DNA of 64,000 bases from JBBQWS01 sp038210415 (GCA_038210415.1 JBBQWS010000007.1:21459-85458); one strand, 5' to 3'; counted from the stretch's first letter, positions 34,310 to 42,489 are shown. Notes: generated by a model from the letters alone, not told the origin. A program made the numbers and translations.

Positions 34310-35395
34310 ATGCTCATCCCGCGCGTCCCCGTCGCCCGTGTCCTTGCCGTCGCCGCGGCCGCCCTCGCTCTGCCGCCGCTGCTGGCGCCGGGCGCGCAGG
34401 CCGCCCCGGCGACCCAAGCCCCCAAGGCGGTGACGTTCGGTGTGCAGCCCGCGACCGCCATGGCACCGGACGGCCGACCGTTCTTCACCTTCGGAGCTAC
34501 ACCGGGCGCCCGCCTCACCGACCACGTGGCGATCCTCAACTACTCGCTGGTCCCCCTGCGGCTGACGGTCTACGCAACCGATGCGCTGAACACCGCCGAG
34601 GGTGGCTACACCCTGCTCGAGGCGAAGAAGAAGCCGATCGACGCGGGCGCCTGGCTCGCCGGCGCCATGGGCAGGCGTGTGGTGGTGGTGCCGGCTCGCC
34701 GCAACGCCAACTCCCCGCCCGGCCAGGTGATCCTGCCGGTCACGATGGTCGTCCCGGCGAGCGCCTCGCCCGGTGACCACGGCGCCGGCATCATCGCGTC
34801 GCTGTCGACCGTGAGCAAGAACGCGCAAGGCGCCAACATCATCCTCGATCAGCGTGTGGCGTCCAGGGTGTACGTCCGGGTGGCAGGCCAGGTGCACCCG
34901 CGGATGGCGATCGAGAATCTCAGCGCGACCTACCACGGCACCCTGAACCCCTTCGGCCGCGGCTACGTGACCGTGACTTACACGGTCCACAACACGGGCA
35001 ACGTGAAGCTGGGCGGCCAGCAGGCGGTCGAGGTCAGCGGGCTGTTCGGTGGTACGGAGCGCGCCGCGAAGATGGTGGATATCCCTTTGCTGTTCCCAGG
35101 CTCGGCAGTCCAGGTGGGCGTCGACGTGCCTGGAGTGCCACCCGCTCTCCGGGGCACCGCGACGGCCACCGTGGTCCCGCTCATGCTCAGTGGTGACGTC
35201 GATCCGGGCCTCGCCGTACGGATCACAGAGTCGGTCGGCTTCTGGGCGATCCCTTGGCCGCTCCTCGCACTGATCCTGGTCGTCCTGCTGACGGTCGGCG
35301 GCTGGTGGTACCGCCGTCGCCGATCCGGTAGGGCAGCCGAGGCCGATCCGGATGAACCCGTCACCGCTAAGACCCCGGAAGCGGTCGCGTCATGA
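34310..35395 (+). CDS. DUF916-type WxL-partner membrane protein
   Basis: A 361-residue protein. Signal peptide (about 1-31), then KAVTFGVQPATAMAPDGRPFF and the YSLVPLRLTVYATDA, VPASASPGDHGAGIIAS segments typical of the DUF916 (WxL protein, peptidoglycan-binding) domain, then a second beta domain with YTVHNTGNVKLGG, a membrane helix (about 314-336) and a basic RRRR tail. In Firmicutes such proteins hold WxL proteins at the wall. ATG 34310 lacks a strong ribosome site; the frame is open further upstream. It overlaps the next gene by 4 bases. Confidence 0.8.
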   Translation: MLIPRVPVARVLAVAAAALALPPLLAPGAQAAPATQAPKAVTFGVQPATAMAPDGRPFFTFGATPGARLTDHVAILNYSLVPLRLTVYATDALNTAEGGYTLLEAKKKPIDAGAWLAGAMGRRVVVVPARRNANSPPGQVILPVTMVVPASASPGDHGAGIIASLSTVSKNAQGANIILDQRVASRVYVRVAGQVHPRMAIENLSATYHGTLNPFGRGYVTVTYTVHNTGNVKLGGQQAVEVSGLFGGTERAAKMVDIPLLFPGSAVQVGVDVPGVPPALRGTATATVVPLMLSGDVDPGLAVRITESVGFWAIPWPLLALILVVLLTVGGWWYRRRRSGRAAEADPDEPVTAKTPEAVAS

Positions 35396-36264
35396 TCCGC
35401 CGAGTCGCGAGGACCCCGTGGAGCGGCCCGCTCGCCGCTGCTGTGGTCCTCAGTGGACTCGTCGGCTGGACAGTCGCCACGATGCCGACCGCCCGCGCCG
35501 ATGGGGTCCCCTATACGGACTCGAACGTCGTGGGCACGATCGGCTTGTGCGGCAAGGACGGCCAGCTCGTCCGGTCCGGGAACATTAACGACCACCCGTT
35601 CGTGTTCACCGCGGTCAGCTCGGAGGCGGCGCCGTCGCCGTACGACGCGAAGGGCCGCAAGGCGACCCTGTTCGCCTACCAGCCACGCAAGGACGTCGTG
35701 CCCGGTCGCTGGAGCGGCGACTCGATGACTGCCTCGTCGGAGTACACGAACGCTGCTCACCCGATGACGTCCGGTACGCTGCGCGACTTCTCGCTGGCCG
35801 ACTTCCTCGGCGGATTTCCGGTGCGCTGGGACGGCCTGGTCCAGCTGCGGGTCTACCTGGGCGCGCCGGACACCCCGATCATGAAACTTCCCTACCCCGC
35901 AACGGATATCCGGGTCAGCGGTGACACCTGGACAGTCGTGCACGGGGGCACCGGCGACTGCTCGGTCGGCAAGGCGACTTCGTCCGAGGTTGCCATCTTC
36001 GGCACCGCCCCTCCGTCGCCCAGTGCGGGCAACAGCACCGGCACCGGTGGCAAGACCTCTCCGGCGCCCGACGCCAGCAGCTCGGCGGGCGCCTCTACCC
36101 GGCCGGCCGACGGCACGACCGCTGCCGGCGCGGTAGACCCGATGACCGGCGAGCCCGCGGTCGACCGGCACGGGCCGATCATCCTGGGCGGCGCTCTGGT
36201 CGTGCTGCTCGTGCTCGGCTGGTTCGCGTTCTCGTGGTGGCGCGAGAGAGCCGCCGATCTCTGA
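35392..36264 (+). CDS. Membrane-anchored protein with the shared unknown surface domain
   Basis: A 290-residue protein: signal peptide (1-37), a domain (about 38-190) related to the N-terminal domain of the two Ig-repeat proteins, a Ser/Thr/Pro/Gly linker and a C-terminal helix (about 263-281) with WWRER tail. Shared positions include an opening aromatic/Thr segment, SGSIN/SGNIN-like turn, KATLFAY, W/F-x-G-[ED]-[ST]-[ML], LYQLR/LVQLR and a closing SG-x-TW-TxV. Here the domain has a Cys pair (LCGKDG, GDCSVG) not found in the others. No known family. It follows the DUF916 gene with a 4-base overlap and may anchor this complex to the membrane. Confidence 0.7.
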   Translation: MIRRVARTPWSGPLAAAVVLSGLVGWTVATMPTARADGVPYTDSNVVGTIGLCGKDGQLVRSGNINDHPFVFTAVSSEAAPSPYDAKGRKATLFAYQPRKDVVPGRWSGDSMTASSEYTNAAHPMTSGTLRDFSLADFLGGFPVRWDGLVQLRVYLGAPDTPIMKLPYPATDIRVSGDTWTVVHGGTGDCSVGKATSSEVAIFGTAPPSPSAGNSTGTGGKTSPAPDASSSAGASTRPADGTTAAGAVDPMTGEPAVDRHGPIILGGALVVLLVLGWFAFSWWRERAADL

Positions 36265-36273
36265 GCCGAGTTG

Positions 36274-36295
36274 ATTCACCGGTCGTTCATCTGCC
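36274..36295 (+). promoter_or_regulatory. PHO-box-like repeat upstream of the 1028-residue surface protein gene
   Basis: ATTCACCGGTC (36274-36284) and GTTCATCTGCC (36285-36295) are adjacent 11-base units in phase. They lie about 100 bases before the chosen start of the next gene and just after the stop of the previous one. Confidence 0.65.
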
Positions 36296-36396
36296 GTATC
36301 TCCACCTGCCAGCAGTCCACGCCGTTCTGTATTTCTGCTCCCGACATGGTCAACGCGATCTTGTCGACACGTCTGCGCTTGAAAGGGTTCGACCAC

Positions 36397-39300
36397 ATGA
36401 GGCTTCGCCTTCGCTGGGCCGCTGCCGGCCTGAGCGCGTTGATCGTCACTACGACCGGTCTGGTCGCGGTGGGTTCCAGCGCCTTCGCCGTGACGCCGCC
36501 GTACGAGCCGGACCCGACGTCGTCTGGGTCGATCAGCTTCTACGACGCGAGCGGAGGCGTCGTGACGAGCGGGAGCATCACTGCGCACCCGTTCGTCAGC
36601 TTCGCGGCGAGCTCGAAGGCCGCGCGGACGGGTGACTTCAAGGCGACCCTGTTCGCCTACACCCCCAAGCTCGGCACTCCGACCGGCGCGTTCCCGGGCG
36701 AGACGATGACGGCGTCGACCGCCTTCCCGAACGCCACGGCGCCGGCGCCGGTTAAGAACTTCACCGTGCCGGTCGCCTCGGCCACGGCGGCCGACTTCTC
36801 ACTGAGCGACTACATCGCTGACTTCCCGAACACCGCGACTGACGCCTACCAGGGCCTCTACCAGCTGCGGCTCAAGACCTCGGGCCCAGTCGGCTTCGAC
36901 ACCGCGTACGTTTCGACCTCGATCATGGTGACCGGTACGACGTGGACCCAGGTCTACCCGGTGCCGGCAACCCCGACGACGACCGCGACAGCTCTCGCCG
37001 TCACGCCGGCCGGTCCGGTGGCAGCAGGCACCTCGGTGCAGCTGAAGGCCACGGTGACTCCGACCGCTGCGGGCACGGTGCAGTTCCTCGACGGCGTGAC
37101 GAACCTCGGTCCGGCGGTAGCCGTCGCCGCAGGGCAGGCCACTTTCACGACCACTGGCCTCGCGTCCGGGACGCACTCATTGACGGCGAAGTTCACCCCG
37201 ACCGACGCGACCGCCTTCACCGGCTCGACGTCGGCGGCTATGTCCTTCGTGGTCAACGCGAGCGCCACGACCACCACGGCGGCCATCGCGGTCACTCCGG
37301 TGAGCCCCGTGGTCGTCGGCACCTCGACGACCCTCACCGCGACGATCACGCCGGGCACCGCCATCGGTTCCGTGCAGTTCCTCGACGGAGCGACCAACCT
37401 CGGCTCGCCGGTCGCGGTCGCGGGTGGCTCAGCAGTCTTCACCACGGCGGCGCTGACGGTCGCGACTCACTCGCTGACCGCCAAGTTCATCCCGACCAAC
37501 GCGGCCAACTTCGCGACCTCGACGTCGACGGCCAGCTCCTACACCGTGACCAGCGTCCCGGCCACGGTTACCACGACGGCCCTGGTGGCTGCTCCGTCCG
37601 GTGCGGCGGTGTTCGGCTCGACGGTCACCCTGACGTCGACCACCACCCCGTCCACCGCACCCGGAACCGTGCAGTTCTTCGACGGCGTGACGGCCATCGG
37701 TGGGCCTGTCGCGGTCGCGAGCGGGACCGCGATCCGGACGACCACCACGCTGGCTACCGGTGCGCACACCCTGAAGGCGACGTTCACCGCGACGAGCGCG
37801 GCTCTCTTCACGCCGTCGACATCGACCACGGTCGCTTACTCGATCACGGCGGCGCCGGCCACCCCGACGACCACGACGGTCTCGGCGACCCCACTGAGCC
37901 CCGTGACGTTCGGAACGTCGGTCGCCATCAAGGCGACTGTCGCGCCGACCACAGCGGTCGGCACCGTGCAGTTCCTCGACGGCGCGACCGCACTGGGCGC
38001 TCCTGTCGCTGTGGCGTCCGGTTCGGCGACCTTCACGACCGCCGGACTCACGGTCGCGACGCACTCGCTCACTGCGACCTTCACCCCGACGGTGCCCGCC
38101 AATTTCGTCGGCTCGACCTCGGCGGCCGTGAGCTACGTGGTGAACCCGGCCCCCCCGGGTGCCACGACCACGACCCTCGTCGTCACCCCGGCCGGCCCGG
38201 TCGTCCTGGGTTCGTCGGTCTCCATGAAGGCGGCGATCGCGCCGACCGCCGCCGCCGGCACCGTGCAGTTCTTCGACGGCGCCACGGCTATCGGCGGCCC
38301 GGTGACCGTCGCGGCCGGTTCCGCGACCTACAGCACGACGACGCTGGCGGTGGGTTCGCACGCGTTGTCGGCGACGTTCACCCCGGGGACGGCTACGTAC
38401 CTCGGGTCGACGTCGGCTGCCAAGACGCTCGTCGTCAACCCGCCACCGGTGGCCACCACGACCACGCTGGCGGTCTCGCCGGTCGGTCCGGTCATCCAGG
38501 GTGCATCCGTGCTCCTGACGGCCACCGTCGCCCCCGGTACGGCAGCCGGTTCGGTACAGTTCCTCGACGGGACCAAGCTGTTGGGTACCGCGGTCGTCTC
38601 GGTTGGTACGGCCACCCTCACGACCACCGCACTCAGCGCCGGGACGCATTCGCTAACTGCGAAGTTCGTCCCGACGAACGTAGCCAGCTTCGCGACCTCG
38701 ATCTCCGCGGCGACGTCGTTCGTCGTCCAGCCGAAACCGGCCACGGTCACCACGACCGTGCTCGCCGTCAGCCCCACCAGCCCGGTGGGCGCGGGCAAGC
38801 CGGTCACCTTGAAGGCAACGGTGTCGCCGGTGACTGCCGCGGGTTCCGTGCGGTTCTACGACGGCACGAAGCTCCTGGGTACCGTCGCGGTCGTCTCCGG
38901 CAAGGCGTCGCTCACGCTGAGTACGCTCGCAGTCGGCCAGCACTCGCTGGCGGCGGTGTTCGTCCCGTCCAGCGCGGCGCTGTTCACGACGTCGACCTCG
39001 GCGGCGGTGGGCTACACGATCAAGAAGGCCGCGGTCCTAGTGGTCCGAAACGCCAAGGGCCAGGTCGTGACCTCCGGCTCGACGCTCACGCCAGGGGCCA
39101 AGCTGACCCTGACGGGCAACGGCTTCGCGCCCGACGAGGTCGTCTCGATCACGGTGCACTCGACCACGTTCGACCTCGGCAGCGCCACCGCCGACTCGAC
39201 CGGCGCGGTCACCGCGAGCGTCACACTGCCGACCAGCCTGCTCGCCAGCACGCACGTGGTCACGCTGAGCAGCGCCAGCAACCAGGTGACGTTCTCGTTC

Positions 39301-39483
39301 ACCGTGGCGGCCGCACCCGTCGGCTCCGGGACCGGGTCCGGGACCGGGTCCGGCTCCGGCAACGGGCTGCCGCACACCGGCGGCGACTCGATGCCGGTCG
39401 GTCTGGGGGCGCTCGCGCTCATCGGAGCCGGCGCCCTGATCGTGACCGTCGCTCGTCGTCGGAAGGGCCTCGAGGCGGCGTAG
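36397..39483 (+). CDS. Giant Ig-repeat surface protein with LPHTG sorting signal
   Basis: A 1028-residue protein. Signal peptide (1-35), the shared domain starting VTPPYEPDPTSSGSISFYDA (about 36-190), seven tandem Ig-like repeats of 97-99 residues each with the motif G-[TS]-V-Q-F-[LF]-D-G (about 190-875), one further beta domain (PGAKLTLTGNGFAPDE), a Gly/Ser/Thr linker, LPHTG at 991-995, a helix and RRRKG tail. This is a complete sortase substrate of adhesin type. GAAAGGG precedes ATG 36397; a longer open frame upstream reads as non-signal sequence. The only sortase-fold protein nearby lacks catalytic residues, so a housekeeping sortase elsewhere must anchor it. Confidence 0.85.
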   Translation: MRLRLRWAAAGLSALIVTTTGLVAVGSSAFAVTPPYEPDPTSSGSISFYDASGGVVTSGSITAHPFVSFAASSKAARTGDFKATLFAYTPKLGTPTGAFPGETMTASTAFPNATAPAPVKNFTVPVASATAADFSLSDYIADFPNTATDAYQGLYQLRLKTSGPVGFDTAYVSTSIMVTGTTWTQVYPVPATPTTTATALAVTPAGPVAAGTSVQLKATVTPTAAGTVQFLDGVTNLGPAVAVAAGQATFTTTGLASGTHSLTAKFTPTDATAFTGSTSAAMSFVVNASATTTTAAIAVTPVSPVVVGTSTTLTATITPGTAIGSVQFLDGATNLGSPVAVAGGSAVFTTAALTVATHSLTAKFIPTNAANFATSTSTASSYTVTSVPATVTTTALVAAPSGAAVFGSTVTLTSTTTPSTAPGTVQFFDGVTAIGGPVAVASGTAIRTTTTLATGAHTLKATFTATSAALFTPSTSTTVAYSITAAPATPTTTTVSATPLSPVTFGTSVAIKATVAPTTAVGTVQFLDGATALGAPVAVASGSATFTTAGLTVATHSLTATFTPTVPANFVGSTSAAVSYVVNPAPPGATTTTLVVTPAGPVVLGSSVSMKAAIAPTAAAGTVQFFDGATAIGGPVTVAAGSATYSTTTLAVGSHALSATFTPGTATYLGSTSAAKTLVVNPPPVATTTTLAVSPVGPVIQGASVLLTATVAPGTAAGSVQFLDGTKLLGTAVVSVGTATLTTTALSAGTHSLTAKFVPTNVASFATSISAATSFVVQPKPATVTTTVLAVSPTSPVGAGKPVTLKATVSPVTAAGSVRFYDGTKLLGTVAVVSGKASLTLSTLAVGQHSLAAVFVPSSAALFTTSTSAAVGYTIKKAAVLVVRNAKGQVVTSGSTLTPGAKLTLTGNGFAPDEVVSITVHSTTFDLGSATADSTGAVTASVTLPTSLLASTHVVTLSSASNQVTFSFTVAAAPVGSGTGSGTGSGSGNGLPHTGGDSMPVGLGALALIGAGALIVTVARRRKGLEAA
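36967..39030 (+). repeat. Seven tandem 291-297-base repeats within the surface protein gene
   Basis: The GTG (or GTA) codon of the V-Q-F motif recurs at 37078, 37372, 37669, 37966, 38263, 38554 and 38848, giving spacings of 294, 297, 297, 297, 291 and 294. Repeats 3 to 5 are the most alike. Such arrays can change copy number by recombination. Confidence 0.9.
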
Positions 39484-39500
39484 TCCGCAGGGCGGATCGA

Positions 39501-39542
39501 CCGAGCGGGGGGACGGCGAGAGTTGCCGGTCCCCCCGCTCGG
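39501..39542 (+). terminator. Hairpin terminator after the giant surface protein gene
   Basis: A perfect 14-base stem: CCGAGCGGGGGGAC (39501-39514) and its complement at 39529-39542, with a 14-base loop. It ends the surface cluster. Confidence 0.8.
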
Positions 39543-39593
39543 CGTTCACCCGGCGTTGGTCCACTGCTCGGTTCGTGGGGTCACGCTCGGGCC

Positions 39594-39812
39594 ATGACCA
39601 TCACGAGCAGGAATGCGCGCAAGGCCTGCGCCCAGCTCACGCAAGCACATCAGCTCCTCGTCCAGGCAGCCGAGCTGCTGGGCTCCGGCCCGGAGCAGGA
39701 CGGCCTCTGGGACGCGGTTCTGATCGTCCTCGACAGCCGGGAGATCGCCGGCCTGCTCGTAGACCCGGACCCGCTGGTCGTCTCGAGCGACTCCCCGATG
39801 TTCTGGGCCTGA
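39594..39812 (+). CDS. Small protein of unknown function
   Basis: A 72-residue protein, mostly helical in character: MTITSRNARKACAQLTQAHQ, then an amphipathic stretch and an acidic end PLVVSSDSPMFWA. No family recognised. A single GTTCACC with a partial unit 11 bases on lies 44 bases upstream, a weak PHO-box resemblance. It is convergent with the LytR_C gene. Confidence 0.5.
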   Translation: MTITSRNARKACAQLTQAHQLLVQAAELLGSGPEQDGLWDAVLIVLDSREIAGLLVDPDPLVVSSDSPMFWA

Positions 39813-39830
39813 CGGGTCCTCCGGGTCGGC

Positions 39831-40400
39831 TCAGCAGCCTGAGGGTGCGGGGCTGGCTGACGGCGAGAGCGCGACCTTGACCTGGTCGGGCGTTGCGAGG
39901 GCTGCGTAGCCGTCACCGATGACGAAGTCGACGACCTTCGAGGTGCGCTTGTCGGCGACGATCACCGCGCCCACCACCTGAGCCGCAGCCACCTTCGCCG
40001 CCAGTGCTCCGGCCGCTCCCGCGCGGATCTCGGCCGCACCCGGGATCGACTTCTTGAGCGGGTCGTTGGCGACCGCGGCGGTCTTGAAGCCGCGGGCTGC
40101 CAGCTCGGCTGCCGTCGTGCGCGCCAGACCCTTGCGGGTGGTGGCGTTGTACACGTTCAAGGTGATGGTGCTGGGGGCAGGGAGCACGACGGGCTTCCCG
40201 GTGCCCGCACCACCCGAGACGCTGCCGGAGGCCTTGGGCGTGCAGGACGTCGACCCGGACGGGGTCGCGGTCGTGGTGCCCTTGTCGCGCCCGGCGAACC
40301 ACCAGCCGCCGCCGACGCCCAGGACCAGCGCCGCGATCACCGCGGCGATCACGGGCAACGGACTGCGCCGGCCGGAACCGGTCGGGGTGAGTGTCGTCAT
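39831..40400 (-). CDS. LytR C-terminal domain protein
   Basis: A 189-residue protein with one membrane helix near the N-terminus (about 15-36), a Thr/Ser-rich spacer and a LytR_C domain (about 75-175): ITLNVYNATTRKGLARTTAA, LAARGFKTAAVAND and VVDFVIGDGYAAL. LytR_C domains occur on wall-polymer ligases and as stand-alone membrane-tethered proteins in actinobacteria. The ATG overlaps the preceding stop by one base (TGATG), coupling it to the gene upstream. Confidence 0.85.
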   Translation of the reverse strand: MTTLTPTGSGRRSPLPVIAAVIAALVLGVGGGWWFAGRDKGTTTATPSGSTSCTPKASGSVSGGAGTGKPVVLPAPSTITLNVYNATTRKGLARTTAAELAARGFKTAAVANDPLKKSIPGAAEIRAGAAGALAAKVAAAQVVGAVIVADKRTSKVVDFVIGDGYAALATPDQVKVALSPSASPAPSGC

Positions 40401-40696
40401 CAGTCCTCCAGATCGAGCACTCGGGCATGAAGCACCTGGCGTTGTTGCAGCGCGGCCCTAACGGCCCGGTGCAGGCCGTCCTCCAGGTAGAGCTCTCCGT
40501 GCCAGCGAACCACATGGCAGAACAGGTCACCGAACATGGTGGAGTCCTCAGCCAACAGGGTGTCGAGGTCTAGCGCGGTCTTGGTCGTGACCAGGTCGGC
40601 GAGGCGCACCTGGCGCGGGGCGATCGCGGCCCAGTCGCGCCCCGATGAGCCGTGCGGCGGGTATGGGCGCTCGCTGCCCACCCGTTTGAAGATCAC
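40400..40696 (-). CDS. Conserved actinobacterial protein, sometimes labelled VapB-like antitoxin
   Basis: A 98-residue protein. RLADLVTTKTALDLDTLLAE, MFGDLFCHVVRWHGELYLED and GLHRAVRAALQQRQVLHARVLDL are strongly conserved in the family that accompanies LytR_C genes in actinobacteria. Database labels as a VapB-family antitoxin exist to my knowledge, but no toxin gene is adjacent and the H-G-x-L-Y-L-x-D-G-x-H-R motif resembles a ParB-type fragment more. True role unknown. Confidence 0.7.
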   Translation of the reverse strand: MIFKRVGSERPYPPHGSSGRDWAAIAPRQVRLADLVTTKTALDLDTLLAEDSTMFGDLFCHVVRWHGELYLEDGLHRAVRAALQQRQVLHARVLDLED

Positions 40697-40731
40697 AGCG
40701 CGAGTCTAAGCGGCCTACTACCCTCCACCTC

Positions 40732-42282
40732 ATGACCAGTGCCGACGACATCGTCCAGACCGTGAAGACCGGCTACGCGTTCACCGGGCCGGCGCTCGAC
40801 CTGGGCGCCTTGGTGACCGACAACACGGCTCACGCGGACGTCCCCGTACGCATCCCGCTCGGGATGATCAACCGGCACGGGCTGGTCGCCGGGGCCACGG
40901 GCACCGGCAAGACCAAGACCCTGCAGCTCATGGCCGAGCAGCTCTCCGCCCAGGGTGTGCCCGTCTTCATGGCGGACATCAAGGGCGACCTGTCCGGCAT
41001 GGCCTCGCCCGGCGTGCTGAACGACAGGGTGTCCGCCCGGGCCACCGACGTCGGCGAGGACTGGACGCCGGCGTCGTACCCGACCGAGTTCTTCAGCCTG
41101 GGTGGCCAGGGCGTGGGCATCCCGATCCGGGTGACGATCACGTCGTTCGGCCCCACCCTGCTGTCCAAGGTGCTTGGCCTCAACGAGACGCAGGAGTCGT
41201 CGTTGGGGCTGGTATTCCACTACGCGGACAAGGCCGGCCTGGCCCTGCTCGACATCAAGGACCTGCGCTCGGTGATCGCGTACCTCGTCAGCGACGAGGG
41301 CAAGTCCGAGCTGGACGGTCTCGGCGGGCTCTCGAAGGCCACCGCCGGCGTGATCCTGCGCGAGCTGATCTCGTTCCAGGACCAGGGCGCCGAGGTGTTC
41401 TTCGGCGAACCGGAGTTCGACACCCAGCAGCTCGTCCGGCTCGCCGCGGACGGCCGCGGGATGGTCTCGGTGCTCGAGCTCCCTGCGGTCCAGGACCGAC
41501 CCGCGCTGTTCTCGACGTTCCTGATGTGGATGCTGGCCGACCTCTTCCACGACCTGCCCGAGGTCGGTGACCTCGACAAGCCAAAGCTCGTCTTCTTCTT
41601 CGACGAGGCGCACCTGCTCTTCGCCGACGCGTCCAAGAACTTCCTGCAGGCGATCACCCAGACCGTGCGGTTGATCCGCTCCAAGGGGGTCGGAGTCTTC
41701 TTCGTCACGCAGACGCCCAAGGACGTGCCGTCGGACGTGCTGGGCCAGCTGGGCAACCGGGTGCAGCACGCTCTGCGTGCCTTCACGCCCGACGACGCGA
41801 AGGCACTGAAGGCCACCGTCTCGACGTTCCCCAACTCCGGTTACGACCTGAACGAGCTACTGACCCAGCTCGGCATCGGCGAGGCCGTGATCACGGTGCT
41901 CTCCGAGCGCGGTGCGCCCACCCCGGTCGCGTGGACCCGGCTGCGGGCCCCGCGTTCGGTGATGGGGCCGTCCGACCCCGCTCTGATCGCGTCGACTGTG
42001 GCTGCGTCGCCACTTCAGGCGGAGTACGGCACGGCCATCGACCGCGACTCGGCGTACGAGCGGTTGGCGGCCAAGCTGGCGCCGGTCCCGCCGCCTCCGG
42101 TCGAACCGGGTCCCGCTGCTCCGGCGCCCGCTCCGCGGCAGCGCGCGGAGCCGTCCGCTGCCAGCGAGGTGGGTGCGGCAGTCGCCCCGGTGGCCAAGGC
42201 CTTCGCCGTGGCGGCGGCAGCGACCCTGGGCCGCGAGATCTTCCGCGGCCTGTTCGGCACGGCGAGCAAGCGCAGGCGCTGA
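40732..42282 (+). CDS. HerA-like ATPase (DUF853 family)
   Basis: A 516-residue P-loop ATPase. Walker A GATGTGKTKT (about 53-62), Walker B LVFFFDEAHLLF, and FFVTQTPKDVPSDVLGQLGN with the sensor region are the DUF853/YjgR pattern, distant relatives of the HerA/FtsK DNA translocases. Cellular role is not settled. The last 90 residues are a Pro/Ala-rich linker and a hydrophobic helix with KRRR tail. It diverges from the preceding gene; the stop lies inside a hairpin. Confidence 0.88.
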   Translation: MTSADDIVQTVKTGYAFTGPALDLGALVTDNTAHADVPVRIPLGMINRHGLVAGATGTGKTKTLQLMAEQLSAQGVPVFMADIKGDLSGMASPGVLNDRVSARATDVGEDWTPASYPTEFFSLGGQGVGIPIRVTITSFGPTLLSKVLGLNETQESSLGLVFHYADKAGLALLDIKDLRSVIAYLVSDEGKSELDGLGGLSKATAGVILRELISFQDQGAEVFFGEPEFDTQQLVRLAADGRGMVSVLELPAVQDRPALFSTFLMWMLADLFHDLPEVGDLDKPKLVFFFDEAHLLFADASKNFLQAITQTVRLIRSKGVGVFFVTQTPKDVPSDVLGQLGNRVQHALRAFTPDDAKALKATVSTFPNSGYDLNELLTQLGIGEAVITVLSERGAPTPVAWTRLRAPRSVMGPSDPALIASTVAASPLQAEYGTAIDRDSAYERLAAKLAPVPPPPVEPGPAAPAPAPRQRAEPSAASEVGAAVAPVAKAFAVAAAATLGREIFRGLFGTASKRRR

Positions 42283-42309
42283 CGGGCCAGCTCGCACCGG
42301 CCCGTCAGC
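42278..42309 (+). terminator. Hairpin terminator overlapping the stop of the HerA-like gene
   Basis: GCTGACGGGCC (42278-42288) and GGCCCGTCAGC (42299-42309) form an 11-base perfect stem with a 10-base loop. It also protects the convergent tRNA-Ser gene from read-through. Confidence 0.7.
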
Positions 42310-42323
42310 GGCCTTCGAGGTCG

Positions 42324-42411
42324 TGGCGGAGGATGGGGGATTCGAACCCCCGAGAGGTTTCCCCCTACACGCTTTCCAAGCGTGCGCACTCGGCCACTAT
42401 GCGAATCCTCC
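42324..42411 (-). tRNA. tRNA-Ser (anticodon GGA), CCA encoded
   Basis: On the minus strand GGAGGAT (42405-42411) pairs with ATCCTCC (42328-42334); discriminator G and CCA follow. The anticodon stem ACGCT/AGCGT holds TTGGAAA, anticodon GGA (codons UCC/UCU). A long variable arm and the T-arm GGGGGTTCGAATCCCCC are clear. Confidence 0.97.
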
Positions 42412-42489
42412 GCCGCAGAGGTTACCGGGGGCGGAGTGGCGGGGGAAATCCGGTGTACCGGGCACCCGACACCTCCCCGTACGATGGGT

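Noticed and set aside
36967..39030. Regularly spaced repeats resembling a CRISPR array at low resolution
   Set aside because: The units are ~295 bases, all in one reading frame, and encode Ig-like domains; there are no short identical repeats with unique spacers anywhere in the window.
39544..39561. PHO box before the small gene at 39594
   Set aside because: One good unit (GTTCACC) and a poor one (GTTGGTC) at 11 bases; it also overlaps the end of a terminator hairpin. Mentioned only as weak resemblance.
40400..40696. A toxin-antitoxin pair based on the VapB-like label
   Set aside because: No PIN-domain or other toxin gene is adjacent; the neighbours are a LytR_C protein and a HerA-like ATPase.
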